DNA of 64,000 nucleotides from Gordonia mangrovi (GTDB lineage Bacteria; Actinomycetota; Actinomycetes; Mycobacteriales; Mycobacteriaceae). A program made the translations under genes and the position numbers. Positions 36,289-45,413 of the stretch are shown piece by piece (the stretch's first letter is position 1; each line of letters begins with the position of its first letter). The DNA lies in the NCBI RefSeq assembly GCF_024734075.1, contig NZ_CP102850.1, positions 1,674,001 to 1,738,000 of the forward strand, read 5' to 3'. Below the pieces are notes generated by a model. The model made no database searches. It was not told the origin of the DNA and saw only the letters and a list, made by a program, of their open reading frames with translations.

Positions 36289-37173
36289 TCAGTCCTTCTT
36301 GCGGGTGCCGGGCAGCACGCCGGCGTCGATGACCGCCTTGACGTAGGGACGGGTGCGGTCGAGCAGGTCGTCGACGCCGCTGCCCGACCAGGCGGGCGCC
36401 GTGAGCGCGTCGGTCTCCGCCTCCATCTCCTGATAGAGGTCGACACCGGCCGCCGACAGCTCATGACCGGCATCGGTCCGGGTCGCCAGACCGCGGTCGA
36501 CGAGCCGGTCCACCGAGCCCTCCCATGCTTCATCCGACCATCCCCGGGTCATCTGGACCCGTTTGCGGCCCAGCACCCGCCGGCGGATCGTGGGGTCGGG
36601 CAATTGGGCCTCATGGAAGACGACGGCGTCGAGCCCACCGAACTGGTGGTTGACGAGTACGGCGATGTGATTGTCGCCGCGCCACTCCCGGATGATCGCG
36701 ATCGCGTGCCACAGCGCCACATGCGGAACGTCCGGAACCGCGGCGACACTCCACCCGGCGGCGAGCGGCCGCCCTCCCATCGGGAGCTCGGCGGCGATCT
36801 CCCGGTACCGCTTCTCGAGGTCTCGGATCTCGGCGTCGTCGACCCGGTCGCCGAGCACCGCACGCAGTTGCTCGTCGAGCATCTGATCGCGGCGTGCCGC
36901 CACCCGATCCAGCCCCACATCGCGTGCGGCCTGCCAGGCAGGCGTGATCACGTCCGCGGAGAAGTTGTAGAACGCCGCGGTGACCAGCGCGGCATCACAG
37001 TCACCCATCGGGGCTCCGCGCGCACCCACATAGAAGGCGCGACCGTCGAGTCCGGTGTCCTGCTGCGCCTCGCGCAGTCCCCGGTTGAAGTAGGCGAGGA
37101 CGTGGAAGGGCTCGATGGTCTCGTAGGCCGTGCGGGCGGTCTGCTGGTCGGAGTCACCGACGGATGAGGTCAT
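36289..37173 (-). CDS. SCO6745-family protein
   Basis: A protein of about 294 residues. The N-terminal IEPFHVLAYFNRGLREAQ and the middle VPHVALWHAIAIIREWRGDNHIAVLV mark the SCO6745 family, actinobacterial proteins of unknown function with a winged-helix-like C-terminal part (RGWSDEAWEGSVDRLVDRGLA), sometimes seen near natural-product genes. The ATG at 37173 is used; a GTG nine bases earlier is also possible. No cysteines or membrane segments are present. Confidence 0.8.
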   Translation of the reverse strand: MTSSVGDSDQQTARTAYETIEPFHVLAYFNRGLREAQQDTGLDGRAFYVGARGAPMGDCDAALVTAAFYNFSADVITPAWQAARDVGLDRVAARRDQMLDEQLRAVLGDRVDDAEIRDLEKRYREIAAELPMGGRPLAAGWSVAAVPDVPHVALWHAIAIIREWRGDNHIAVLVNHQFGGLDAVVFHEAQLPDPTIRRRVLGRKRVQMTRGWSDEAWEGSVDRLVDRGLATRTDAGHELSAAGVDLYQEMEAETDALTAPAWSGSGVDDLLDRTRPYVKAVIDAGVLPGTRKKD

Positions 37174-37275
37174 GTCGTCCACATTCGCGTTCGGTGCCGC
37201 AGCCTGTCAACCATTGCGCCGGGGCTTGGGCGCAATCCCTTCCGCGCACGCGACCGACCCGGTAGACCTTGAAGC

Positions 37276-37725
37276 ATGGATGATCTCGAGTCGGTAAAAC
37301 AGCTCAAGTACCGGTACTTGCGCGCCCTGGACACCAAGGACTGGGATGTGTTCGCCGAGACGCTCACCGTCGACGTCACCGGCGAGTACGGCTCGAGCCT
37401 ACGCTTCGGCAACCGCGCCGAACTGGTCGAGTACATGCGCAGTTCGGTGGGTCCAGCGGTGATCACCGAACATCGCGTCACCCATCCGGAGATCGACATC
37501 GAGGGTGATTCCGCCACCGGCCGTTGGTATCTGCAGGACCGGGTCATCGTGCCCGATTTTCAGTTCATGCTGATCGGAGCGGCCTTCTACCGCGATCGAT
37601 ATCGTCGGACCGATCAGGGGTGGCGGATCTGCGCCACCGGCTATGACCGCACCTACGAGGCGAAGATGAGTCTGGCCGACGTGCCGAGTTTCGCTCTCGA
37701 CGTCGGTCCCGCGATCCGGGTGTGA
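37276..37725 (+). CDS. SnoaL-like (NTF2-fold) protein
   Basis: A 149-residue cone-shaped NTF2-fold protein of the SnoaL_4 type. It begins VKQLKYRYLRALDTKDWDVFAETLT, has ITEHRVTHPEIDIEGDSATGRWYLQDRV in the central sheet and ends with the ligand-facing strand GWRICATGYDRTYEA. Members are isomerases, hydratases or binding proteins. It is 4 bp upstream of the phosphoribosyltransferase gene and probably co-transcribed with it. No substrate can be assigned. Confidence 0.82.
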   Translation: MDDLESVKQLKYRYLRALDTKDWDVFAETLTVDVTGEYGSSLRFGNRAELVEYMRSSVGPAVITEHRVTHPEIDIEGDSATGRWYLQDRVIVPDFQFMLIGAAFYRDRYRRTDQGWRICATGYDRTYEAKMSLADVPSFALDVGPAIRV

Positions 37726-37729
37726 CGCG

Positions 37730-38392
37730 ATGTGGCGCCGTAGTGAGGTCTTCGCGAACCGATCCGAGGCGGGCGCCGCGCTCGGCAGGTTGCTGAGCGC
37801 CGACGCACAGCTGATGAAGTCGGCCGACCGCATCGTGGTGCTCGGCCTGGCCCGCGGCGGAGTACCCGTCGCCCGGGAGGTGGCCTCGGCGCTGGGCGCC
37901 CGGCTCGACGTCCTGGTGGTGCGCAAACTCGGGGCTCCGAATCACCCCGAGTACGCGATGGGGGCCATCGCGGCCGGCGAAATCGTCGTCAACGACGACG
38001 TGCCGCGCCGCCTCGGCGTGTCCGAGGAGCAGTTCCGCGAGATCGTGGAGCGCGAGGACCGCATCCGGGTCGACCGGGAGAGCCGGTATCGGCAAGGCCG
38101 CGAACCGCTGGCACTGAGCGGCAAGATCGTCGCCCTGGTCGACGACGGGCTCGCGACGGGGTCCACGATGGAGGTGGCGCTGAAGGCGGTGCGTGCCGCG
38201 GGAGCGGACTCCGCGATCGTCGCCGTTCCGACCGGTCCGCGCGACGTGCTCGACCGGTTCACCGACGACGACGCGGTCGACAAGGTGTTCTGCGTCAGCA
38301 CGCCGGAGCCGTTCTACGCCGTCGGCGGTTCCTATGACGACTTCCGACAGGTGGACGACGACGAGGTCACGAGGTGCCTGAGTTCGCCTTGA
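37730..38392 (+). CDS. Phosphoribosyltransferase-domain protein
   Basis: A 220-residue PRTase-fold protein. The PRPP-binding loop is VALVDDGLATGSTM at about residues 132-145, and RGGVPVAREVASALGARLDVLVVRKLGAPNHPEYAMGAI is the typical flanking sequence of the ComF/Rv0571c-type group. The C-terminal segment PEPFYAVGGSYDDFRQ is characteristic of this group, whose role is often linked to stress. Its last 26 bp overlap the convergent LuxR-type gene. Confidence 0.85.
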   Translation: MWRRSEVFANRSEAGAALGRLLSADAQLMKSADRIVVLGLARGGVPVAREVASALGARLDVLVVRKLGAPNHPEYAMGAIAAGEIVVNDDVPRRLGVSEEQFREIVEREDRIRVDRESRYRQGREPLALSGKIVALVDDGLATGSTMEVALKAVRAAGADSAIVAVPTGPRDVLDRFTDDDAVDKVFCVSTPEPFYAVGGSYDDFRQVDDDEVTRCLSSP

Positions 38393-40982
38393 CCAGCAGC
38401 GCGGCGATCTCGGAGCGGTCGGCGACATCGAGTTTGGTGCAGGCCCGGTAGATGTGGCCCTCCACGGTGCGCACCGAGACCGTGAGACGGTGCGCTATCT
38501 CCTTGTTGGACAGGCCCGCCGCCACGAGATTGGCGATCTCACGTTCCCGGGTGGTCAGCGGCAACGGTTGCGCGGACTCCACCAGCGCCGGCGTTCGCAG
38601 CCCGCCGCATTCGGCCGCCAACCGATTGGCCACTGCCGCCGACGCCACGGTCGCCGCGCGGCCCCCGTCGGCCTCGTGCAACACGCTGGCCTGCGCCGCC
38701 GCGTCGGCGGCCGACAGCCGAAACCCCAGCTTCTCGAATTCTGTTGCGCACAAGTCGAGTTCGACGGCATCCCGGGACTCCAGCGCGCCCGCGTGGCGCG
38801 CGTAGAGCCCGGCGAGCGGGCCGTCGACCTGGCCGGCGAGTTCGCGCAACCGCTCGGCGCCGGACGGATCACCGAACCGCGCCGCCGAGTGCAGCGCCTC
38901 GGCCTCGATCGCGAACTGCGCGGCTTCGCGTGCTTCGACCGCGGCCCGCTGCGCGGTCTGCGCGGCCAGCGAGACAGTACCCGCCGACGCCTCCTGCCAG
39001 GCCTGCGAGATGGTGAGCATCGGCCCGAAGACCGCGATGTGGCGACCGAATCGGTCCTGCGCCGTGCGCAACGCCCGTTCGGCCGGTTCGGGTTGACCGC
39101 CGGCGCTGAGCGCCTGCACCAGATAGAACATCGCCGGATAGTTCCAGGATTCGGCCGCGCCACGACCACTGTCGAGGGTCGCCAGGGTCTGCTCCATCCG
39201 GCGCCCGACCGACACGCTGTCGCCACGGGCCATCTCGACCACCGACACCAGGATGCCGGCCATCCCCCAGCCCAGATACTGGCCGATGTTGGAGAACTGC
39301 ACGTACCGGTCGGCGCGGGTGGCGGCTTCATCGAGCTGGCCGGTGAGCGTGAGCGCGAGGATCTCGCCGAAACCGGCGGGGAAGCGCAGCAGCCCGTCGG
39401 TCACGGCCTCGGCCACCCGGGCGCGCACGGCCAAGGCAGCGACCTCGGTGCCCCGCCCGGTCAGCGCGAGGGCGAGACTTCCGCCGAACACCGCCCACTC
39501 CACCGCCCACGGTGAGGGCTTGGGCGAGGTCAGCACCTCCTCTGCCAGGGCGATCGCGTCCTGCACGCGGTTCTCGAAGATCGCGCACGTCGACGCGATG
39601 CCCTTGACGACGAGAGCCAGATTGGGGTCGGTGACCTCCTCCTGCAGCATGTTCAGGACCTGATCGGCGCGGTCGGCGTCACCGATGGCCCAGAAGACGG
39701 TCGCGAACCGCAGGCCACCCCAGTAGATCTGCTCGATCTCGTTGAGGTCGTCGGCGCGGAATCCGCCCAGCACGTCGTCGGCCTCGGCGGCGAAACCCTG
39801 CCACATCAGCGACCGCGCCAAGGGTTCGGCGGCCCCGAAGCCGCTGCCCTCGGCGACCGCGGCGCGGGCGAAACGTTCACCGAGTGGGGCGTTGGCGAAA
39901 GCAAGGGCGTCGCGCGCCGCGGCACTCATGAGCCCGGAGTCCACCGCGACATCGCTTTCCAGCGCCAGGTCGGCCAGCCGGATCCGCTCGGCCGCGGTGT
40001 CGGTGCCCCGCGCCTGCAACGCCTTGACCAGCTTGCCGCGTAGCCGACGTGACGAGGCCAGCCCCAGCCGATGGCGGATGACCTCGCCGAACAGCGGGTG
40101 GTTGTACTGCACGTTGAGTCGGCGGCCGTCGCGCAGGATGCGCACCAGGCCGGCGATCTCGGCCTCCTCGACGGCTTCGTCGCCGGCGAGGTCGCCGAGG
40201 ACGTCGATGTCGAGCGGTTCGCACAGTGCCAGGTATTTGAGGACGTTGAGCACCGAGTCGTCGAGCTGTTCGATCCGGCTCTCCAGCAACGAGGCGAGTT
40301 CGGAGGTGATGGCCGCGCGCCCGCGCAACTGCCAGATGCCATTGACCTGCCGCAGCGTGTTGGCCTGCCGGGCGCCCTCGACGAGGTGCCGCAAAAACAG
40401 CGCGTTGCCGCCCGAGGCCTCCCACATCAGATCGGCCGACAGCCCTTCGAGCTGACCGCCGAGCACCGACTCGATCAGTTCGACGCTCTGCTGTTTGCTG
40501 AACGGTGACAACGTGATCCGGGTGAGGTGGTTGTCTTTCCACAGCGATGTGACCGCGTCCGGGACGGTCTCCCCGGACCGGACGGTCGCGACGATGTGCA
40601 CGGCGCGGTCGATGGCGAGCTGGTGCAGCAGTGTCGCGGAGAGTTCGTCGAGCAGATGCGCGTCGTCGACGCCGATCACCACGTTGCCGTCGGCCAGCAG
40701 CGATTCCCTTGCGGCCGCGAGGTAGGTGACCGGGTCGCTGGAGGTGGCCGGTCCGACGAGATGGGCGAACACGCCGAGGGGGATGCTGCGGGCGGATTCG
40801 GTACCGGCGACCCACCGCACGCCCCCGTCGAGGGCGGCCGTGACGTGCCGGGCCAACGTGGTCTTGCCGACACCTGAATCGCCGGTCAGCACAACGCCAC
40901 ACGCATTCGTCTCACCGCGCAGCGCGGCTTCGATGATGCGGAACTCTTTCTCGCGCTCGACCAGAGGCCAATCGGAGGACAT
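38367..40982 (-). CDS. Large ATPase regulator with C-terminal LuxR HTH
   Basis: An 871-residue LAL-type regulator. Walker A is GDSGVGKTT (34-42) and Walker B is VVIGVDDAHLLD near residue 100. A winged-helix-like segment and TPR-like repeats follow, and residues 808-871 form a LuxR HTH (LTTREREIANLVAAGLSNKEIAHRL and VRTVEGHIYRACTKLDV). It is unrelated in middle-region sequence to the regulator at 8625. The inducer is unknown. It ends inside the 3' end of the convergent phosphoribosyltransferase gene. Confidence 0.88.
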   Translation of the reverse strand: MSSDWPLVEREKEFRIIEAALRGETNACGVVLTGDSGVGKTTLARHVTAALDGGVRWVAGTESARSIPLGVFAHLVGPATSSDPVTYLAAARESLLADGNVVIGVDDAHLLDELSATLLHQLAIDRAVHIVATVRSGETVPDAVTSLWKDNHLTRITLSPFSKQQSVELIESVLGGQLEGLSADLMWEASGGNALFLRHLVEGARQANTLRQVNGIWQLRGRAAITSELASLLESRIEQLDDSVLNVLKYLALCEPLDIDVLGDLAGDEAVEEAEIAGLVRILRDGRRLNVQYNHPLFGEVIRHRLGLASSRRLRGKLVKALQARGTDTAAERIRLADLALESDVAVDSGLMSAAARDALAFANAPLGERFARAAVAEGSGFGAAEPLARSLMWQGFAAEADDVLGGFRADDLNEIEQIYWGGLRFATVFWAIGDADRADQVLNMLQEEVTDPNLALVVKGIASTCAIFENRVQDAIALAEEVLTSPKPSPWAVEWAVFGGSLALALTGRGTEVAALAVRARVAEAVTDGLLRFPAGFGEILALTLTGQLDEAATRADRYVQFSNIGQYLGWGMAGILVSVVEMARGDSVSVGRRMEQTLATLDSGRGAAESWNYPAMFYLVQALSAGGQPEPAERALRTAQDRFGRHIAVFGPMLTISQAWQEASAGTVSLAAQTAQRAAVEAREAAQFAIEAEALHSAARFGDPSGAERLRELAGQVDGPLAGLYARHAGALESRDAVELDLCATEFEKLGFRLSAADAAAQASVLHEADGGRAATVASAAVANRLAAECGGLRTPALVESAQPLPLTTREREIANLVAAGLSNKEIAHRLTVSVRTVEGHIYRACTKLDVADRSEIAALLVKANSGTS

Positions 40983-41067
40983 GGCGGAGAGTTTAGTCTC
41001 ACAGCCTTCGTCGGGACACAGGTCAGGGTGGGTAGCGGTACGGAGACATACCGACGTATGACACCGC

Positions 41068-41820
41068 TCAGGCGTCGCGGCGCTCGGTGGCGACGATGCC
41101 GAGCACGAAGATCACGACCGCGAACATCGCGAAATAGATCAGCGACCCATACACATTCCAGTGGTAGTCGGTGGCGCTGAGGTCGCCGTTGAGGAATCGG
41201 CTGCCGTTGGCGAACGGTAGGAAGGGGGCGATGTCGTCGCCGACTCTGGGCAGGATGGTCAGAATCGACTCCAACGCCAGATTCCAGATCAGAAGGATGA
41301 CGATGGCACCCGCGGTGTGCCGGACGATCGCGCCCACGCCGAGTCCGATCAGCACATAGAGCGCGGCCAGCACGGCGGTCCCCCACAGTTGCCGGATCAC
41401 GATGCTGTCGCCGATGTCGATGCCGACCGTGCTGCCTCCGGCGGCCTTTGCCACCGCGACACCCACGACGGCGAGCACCAGGCTCACCAGCAGCGCGAGC
41501 AGTCCGAAGACCGCCGCCTTCGCAATGAGCACCGTGGACCTCCTCGGCACGGCCTGGAAGGTGGTGCGTATGGTGCCGAAACGGTATTCGCTGGTCACGG
41601 CCAACACCGCCATGATCATCAGCACCAGCAGGCCGAAGGAATTGAGGCCGATGAGGGCGGTCCACGCCGCCTCGCCCGGTGTCGACGCCAGGGGGCCGCT
41701 GATGGTGGCACCGGTCACCAGAGCCAGACCGACGGTCAGCACCGCGACGATCGCGACACACCAGTAGGGCGAGCGGGTGGAGGTGAGTTTGATGCGCTCG
41801 GCATCCATGGCGGTGATCAT
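41068..41820 (-). CDS. ABC-2-type export permease
   Basis: A 250-residue protein with six predicted helices (ABC2_membrane_3/ YfnB-like class). The N-terminal AERIKLTSTRSPYW and the cytoplasmic loop TSEYRFGTIRTTFQAVPRRSTVLIAKA are typical of actinobacterial ABC-2 subunits. Its start overlaps the stop of the ATPase gene in an ATGA arrangement. The pair probably exports a drug, lipid or peptide. Confidence 0.83.
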   Translation of the reverse strand: MITAMDAERIKLTSTRSPYWCVAIVAVLTVGLALVTGATISGPLASTPGEAAWTALIGLNSFGLLVLMIMAVLAVTSEYRFGTIRTTFQAVPRRSTVLIAKAAVFGLLALLVSLVLAVVGVAVAKAAGGSTVGIDIGDSIVIRQLWGTAVLAALYVLIGLGVGAIVRHTAGAIVILLIWNLALESILTILPRVGDDIAPFLPFANGSRFLNGDLSATDYHWNVYGSLIYFAMFAVVIFVLGIVATERRDA

Positions 41821-42764
41821 CGCGGTCCTCCCTGTGCTGCGGGTCCGGCCGGACCGCCCCCGTGGTATTGGACCGCGCCCGCCGTCATCGTCATGAACAC
41901 CTCTTCGAGTGAGGCGCCGGTACCGGTCAATTCGTGCAGTGCGATGCCGGCGTGCGCGGCGATGTCGCCGACCTGATCGGTGACCGCGTCGGCGACATCG
42001 AGCACCGGGCGTCCGTCGGGAGCCATCCCTGGGGTGACCCGCAGACCCGCCTCTGCCAGCACCCGATGCAGGTCGGGCAGTTGCGGGCTGCGGACGCGCA
42101 CACTGCTGGCCGCTCGGCTGGTGAACTCGGCGACCGAACAGTCCGCGATCAGCTTGCCCTGCCCGATCACGACGAGGTGATCGGCGGTCAGCGACATCTC
42201 GGTGAGCAGGTGGCTCGACACCAGCACCGTCCGACCCTGTGCCGCCAGAGAGCGCATGAACCCACGAATCCAGACGATGCCCTCGGGGTCGAGGCCGTTG
42301 ACCGGTTCGTCGAACAGCAGGGTATGTGGGTCGCCGAGCATCGCGCCCGCGAGTCCGAGGCGTTGCTTCATGCCGAGCGAGAAGCCGCCGGCACGTTTGG
42401 TCGCGACGGTCGAGAGCCCGACCGTGTCGAGGACCTCGTCGACGCGACGGCGCGGGATGCCGTTGGAGGCGGCCATCCAGCGCAGATGCGACCGGGCACT
42501 GCGGTTGGGATGGATCCAACTCGCGTCGAGCAATGCCCCGACCTGGCGCAGCGGGTGATCGAGGTCGCGGTAGGGCAGCCCGTTGATGGTGGCGGTGCCG
42601 GCGGTGGGCCGGTCGAGACCGAGCATCATTCGCATCGTGGTGGACTTGCCTGCGCCGTTGGGTCCGAGGAAACCGGTCACCATTCCCGGTCGAACCTCGA
42701 AAGTGAGGGCGTCGACGGCACGGACCTGCCCGAAGACCTTGGTCAGGTTCTCGACTGTGAGCAC
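41817..42764 (-). CDS. ABC export ATPase
   Basis: A 315-residue ABC ATPase of the drug-exporter (DrrA/CcmA-like) type. Walker A is GPNGAGKST, the signature is FSLGMKQRLGLAGAM, Walker B is LLFDEPVNGLDPEG and the H-loop is VLVSSHLLTEM. The extended C-terminal 100 residues are typical of the family. The start is a GTG at 42764. It forms a two-gene exporter with the downstream permease. The substrate is unknown. Confidence 0.86.
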   Translation of the reverse strand: MLTVENLTKVFGQVRAVDALTFEVRPGMVTGFLGPNGAGKSTTMRMMLGLDRPTAGTATINGLPYRDLDHPLRQVGALLDASWIHPNRSARSHLRWMAASNGIPRRRVDEVLDTVGLSTVATKRAGGFSLGMKQRLGLAGAMLGDPHTLLFDEPVNGLDPEGIVWIRGFMRSLAAQGRTVLVSSHLLTEMSLTADHLVVIGQGKLIADCSVAEFTSRAASSVRVRSPQLPDLHRVLAEAGLRVTPGMAPDGRPVLDVADAVTDQVGDIAAHAGIALHELTGTGASLEEVFMTMTAGAVQYHGGGPAGPAAQGGPR

Positions 42765-42876
42765 ACCCCGACCTTAGTGGTGCTGTTCGTAAGTTCGTCC
42801 GGGGTATTCGGTGGACGAATTTTCGGACAGGACCACTTGGACATCCGGGCACGCGTTGCGGGCGTAGCGTGATGGC

Positions 42877-43167
42877 GTGCCGGTGACCTTCGTCGTTCTG
42901 TTGTGGCCCGTCGAGGGCCACGCCGATGAGCTTCACGCCTACGAAGACGACGTGCTCCGACTGGTGTCCGCGCACGGCGGACGGGTACTGGCGCGCGCCA
43001 GCCGCACCGACGATGATCCGTCCCGTCCGCTCGAAACCCAGATCATCGAGTTCGCCGATCGGGCCGGGTTCGATGCGTATATGGCCGATCCACACCGGAT
43101 GTCGATGGCCGATCGACGCACGTCGTGTGTCGCGCGGACGGAGTTGTGGCCGGTCACCACCACCTGA
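42877..43167 (+). CDS. Small dimeric alpha/beta-barrel protein (DUF1330-like)
   Basis: A 96-residue protein with the pattern of ferredoxin-like dimeric barrels: a first strand FVVLLWPVEG, a helix ELHAYEDDVLRLVSAHGG, a strand VLARAS and a helix FADRAGFDAYMADPHRMSMA. It resembles DUF1330/ABM-type proteins. The GTG start lies 112 bp from the divergent ABC ATPase gene, and its end is 5 bp from the convergent TetR gene. Function is unknown. Confidence 0.65.
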   Translation: MPVTFVVLLWPVEGHADELHAYEDDVLRLVSAHGGRVLARASRTDDDPSRPLETQIIEFADRAGFDAYMADPHRMSMADRRTSCVARTELWPVTTT

Positions 43168-43171
43168 CGGA

Positions 43172-43810
43172 TCAGGCAGCCTCCATCGGCATCAGCGCGG
43201 CGAGCAGCATGCGGGCCGCGGTGGCGATCAACGCCTCCCGATTCGAGCCTTCCGGCCGCAGCAACGCGATGCGCAGGCACAGGTTCGCGGTCGCGCCCAT
43301 CGTCAGAAAGACGAGGTCGTCGAGCTCATTCGGGGCGAGGTCCGGCCGTAGCCGGGCAGGCAGGATGCGGGCCAACGGGATCAGGGGTTCTTCCACCTCC
43401 GCCCACGCGTCACCGAACTCCGCTTCCGCGGTTGAGTACGAGATGCGCAGAACCGGGTCGTGCTTCTCGAACGCGGCGGTCAGCGTCTCGACGATGGTGA
43501 CCATCGCGGCCATCGGCTCGGCGTCCATCGCCCGTCCCACACCGGTGGCCAATGATGTGGTGATGTCGTGGATCGCCGTGGCCCGCAGCTCTTCGACAAT
43601 CGCGTCGATGTCGGCGAAGTAGCGATAGACCGTGCCGATGCTGACGTGAGCGTGGTCGGCGATGTCCTGCGTCGTCGGCCGGGTTCCGGGACGCCGGGCA
43701 AGCAGGTCATTGGCGCTGGACAGAAGCCGTTTACGCATGTCAACGCTGCGATCCTGTTGCGGGCGGGCACGTTGGGAACCCTTCGGAGAGCGTCGTGCGG
43801 CACCGGTCAT
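43172..43810 (-). CDS. TetR-family regulator
   Basis: A 212-residue TetR protein. The HTH is in residues 24-70, MRKRLLSSANDLLARRPGTRPTTQDIADHAHVSIGTVYRYFADIDAIV, after a basic N-terminal tail. The rest is a helical effector domain. It is divergent from the MpaB/Lcp-type oxygenase with only 44 bp between, and that gap contains half-site repeats, so it likely represses itself and the oxygenase. The effector is unknown. Confidence 0.85.
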   Translation of the reverse strand: MTGAARRSPKGSQRARPQQDRSVDMRKRLLSSANDLLARRPGTRPTTQDIADHAHVSIGTVYRYFADIDAIVEELRATAIHDITTSLATGVGRAMDAEPMAAMVTIVETLTAAFEKHDPVLRISYSTAEAEFGDAWAEVEEPLIPLARILPARLRPDLAPNELDDLVFLTMGATANLCLRIALLRPEGSNREALIATAARMLLAALMPMEAA

Positions 43811-43813
43811 GAA

Positions 43814-43848
43814 AGTGAATAGTAAGTGAGGATTTCTCGTGTTTCACT
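43814..43848. promoter_or_regulatory. Candidate TetR operator, TetR/oxygenase intergenic
   Basis: AGTGAA (43814-43819) mirrors TTCACT (43843-43848), and AAGTGA occurs again as a direct repeat at about 43824-43829. The whole is AT-rich against the flanking DNA. Its position between divergent genes 44 bp apart fits a shared operator. Confidence 0.5.
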
Positions 43849-43854
43849 GAAGTC

Positions 43855-45066
43855 GTGGAACTGCACCCTCCGAAAGACCTCGTGAACGCCGACCTCGCGA
43901 TCGCGCGCTACGGCGACGACGGCGAACGGTGGCTGTCGGCGATGTGGCAGGGCGATGCGCTCGCCGACGCCGTGGTGAACGACGACTTCGTCGGGTCGTC
44001 GGCGACCGAGGCGGTTCGTACCGCACTCGAGCACGGCATCGATGCCGTCGACCATGCGCCCGAGTCGTTGCGTGCCCTCTTTGCGTTCCTCGACGACGAA
44101 CCCGATTGGGTCGATCACACCCGTCTCGACCGCGCCGCCGATGCACTGATCCGCCACACTGCGTCGCTGGGCATCGTGCTGGCGGCCGCTTCCCTGCTGC
44201 GCGGCGCGGAGAACACCATCGCCGGAAAGCCCTTGGTGCAGACCGGCAGGTACGTGTCCATGCCCGCCATTCGCTCGGTCGAGGTGGGCGAATGGCTGCG
44301 TCAGGTGATCTCCCCCGGCGGAATGCGCCGCGACGGTGCAGGATTCGCCTACACCGTGCGCGTCCGGATCATCCACGCCCACGTCCGCCGCGGGCTGTCC
44401 CGATCCGGAACCTGGGATGAGGCGGCGTGGGGTGTGCCGATACCGCAGCCCTTCATGGCCTTCACGATGGCCGAGTTCGGACACATCGCGCTCGACGCCA
44501 TGCATCGTCTCGGTGTGCGATTCTCCGACGCCGATCTCGATGCGATCTATCACCTGTGGCGCTATGTCGGACACGTGATCGGCATGACGCTCGACCTCAA
44601 TCCGGTCGACGAGGCCGACCATGTGCGCATCGAGGAGCTCTACCGGCTGACCTCCCCCGGACCCGACGACAACGATCGCGAATTCGTGGTGGCGCTCACC
44701 GATGACTACCTCATCCCCGAGTTGGCCAATGCACTCCCCGGACCGCCGGCCGCACGCAGCGTCATCTCCACCCGGCTGGTCCACGGCCTGCAGCGAGTGT
44801 TCCTCGGCGACGATGCCGCCGACGCCCTCGGCGTACCGAACACCCGACTGAAGCACGTGATCCGAGCAACTGAACCCTTGATGGTCGGCTTCGGGCGGGT
44901 GAGGATGCGCATCGGCGGTGGACCGCAACAGGTCTCGCAGCGCGGCTATCGCATCCGCGATGAGGAGATGACCCGGATGCGGGCGGCGTACGGCGTCACC
45001 CATGAACTGGTCGACAACGCACCGGGTGAGCACGAGATCGCCGCCACCCGTGCGTCGGTTCACTAA
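43855..45066 (+). CDS. MpaB/Lcp-type oxygenase (DUF2236)
   Basis: A 403-residue DUF2236 protein of the group that includes the heme enzymes MpaB and latex-clearing protein Lcp. The heme-pocket region YTVRVRIIHAHVRRG (about residues 166-180) and the mid-protein MAFTMAEFGHIALDAMHRLG and YHLWRYVGHVIGM fit this group. The GTG start has no strong ribosome site. No Tat or Sec signal is visible, unlike secreted Lcp, so rubber cleavage is not implied. Regulation by the divergent TetR is likely. Confidence 0.75.
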   Translation: MELHPPKDLVNADLAIARYGDDGERWLSAMWQGDALADAVVNDDFVGSSATEAVRTALEHGIDAVDHAPESLRALFAFLDDEPDWVDHTRLDRAADALIRHTASLGIVLAAASLLRGAENTIAGKPLVQTGRYVSMPAIRSVEVGEWLRQVISPGGMRRDGAGFAYTVRVRIIHAHVRRGLSRSGTWDEAAWGVPIPQPFMAFTMAEFGHIALDAMHRLGVRFSDADLDAIYHLWRYVGHVIGMTLDLNPVDEADHVRIEELYRLTSPGPDDNDREFVVALTDDYLIPELANALPGPPAARSVISTRLVHGLQRVFLGDDAADALGVPNTRLKHVIRATEPLMVGFGRVRMRIGGGPQQVSQRGYRIRDEEMTRMRAAYGVTHELVDNAPGEHEIAATRASVH

Positions 45067-45070
45067 CTGC

Positions 45071-45290
45071 GCTTTCTGCGGCATCAAGCACAAACGGACC
45101 CGCCCGTACCGGCCGCAGACCAACGGGAAAGTCGAAGGGTTCAACCGCACCTTGGCCCTCGGAATGGGCCTGCGCCGAAACCTACTTATCCGAAATTGCG
45201 CGCCGCGACCTACCCAGACGAACTCGCTGCACGTTTGGGCGAATTGTCTTCTCGCGGTGATTTTTACCCGAAACGTGTAACTCCTGTGAC
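45071..45290 (+). pseudogene. IS481-family transposase remnant
   Basis: The catalytic-domain core GIKHKRTRPYRPQTNGKV followed by FNRTLA is read at about 45080-45157 and matches the DDE integrase end of IS481 transposases. After that the frame shifts: the expected EWAYA-like continuation is found as EWACAETYLSEIAR in the next frame. No N-terminal domain, start or terminal repeats remain. It lies directly after the MpaB-type gene. The 3' limit is approximate. Confidence 0.75.
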
Positions 45291-45378
45291 TCCTGATCAC
45301 CAAAGTCCACTGAAAAGTCCATTTCACTGCGTTTTCGTCCAAACCCTCTGTCGCAGAATAATTCTCACGACCGATTCC

Positions 45379-45407
45379 TTGACATCGAACACTCTTGCGA
45401 TTACGTT
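45379..45407 (+). promoter_or_regulatory. Sigma-70-type promoter giving a leaderless HNH transcript
   Basis: TTGACA (45379-45384), a 17-base spacer, and TACGTT (45402-45407). The ATG at 45414 lies 7 bases after the -10 box, so transcription would start at or next to the initiation codon. Confidence 0.7.
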
Positions 45408-45413
45408 GGAGTC

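Larger units (their letters stand above)
45067..45413. other. AT-richer intergenic scar with promoter
   Basis: This stretch holds the IS481 remnant and then about 120 bp of clearly lower-GC DNA with no gene. The last 36 bp carry the promoter of the HNH gene. The composition change supports an origin by insertion and decay. Confidence 0.6.

Noticed and set aside
45002-45280. Intact small gene over the IS481 fragment
   Set aside because: Its beginning overlaps the end of the oxygenase gene and the transposase signature breaks by a frameshift, so it is a remnant.
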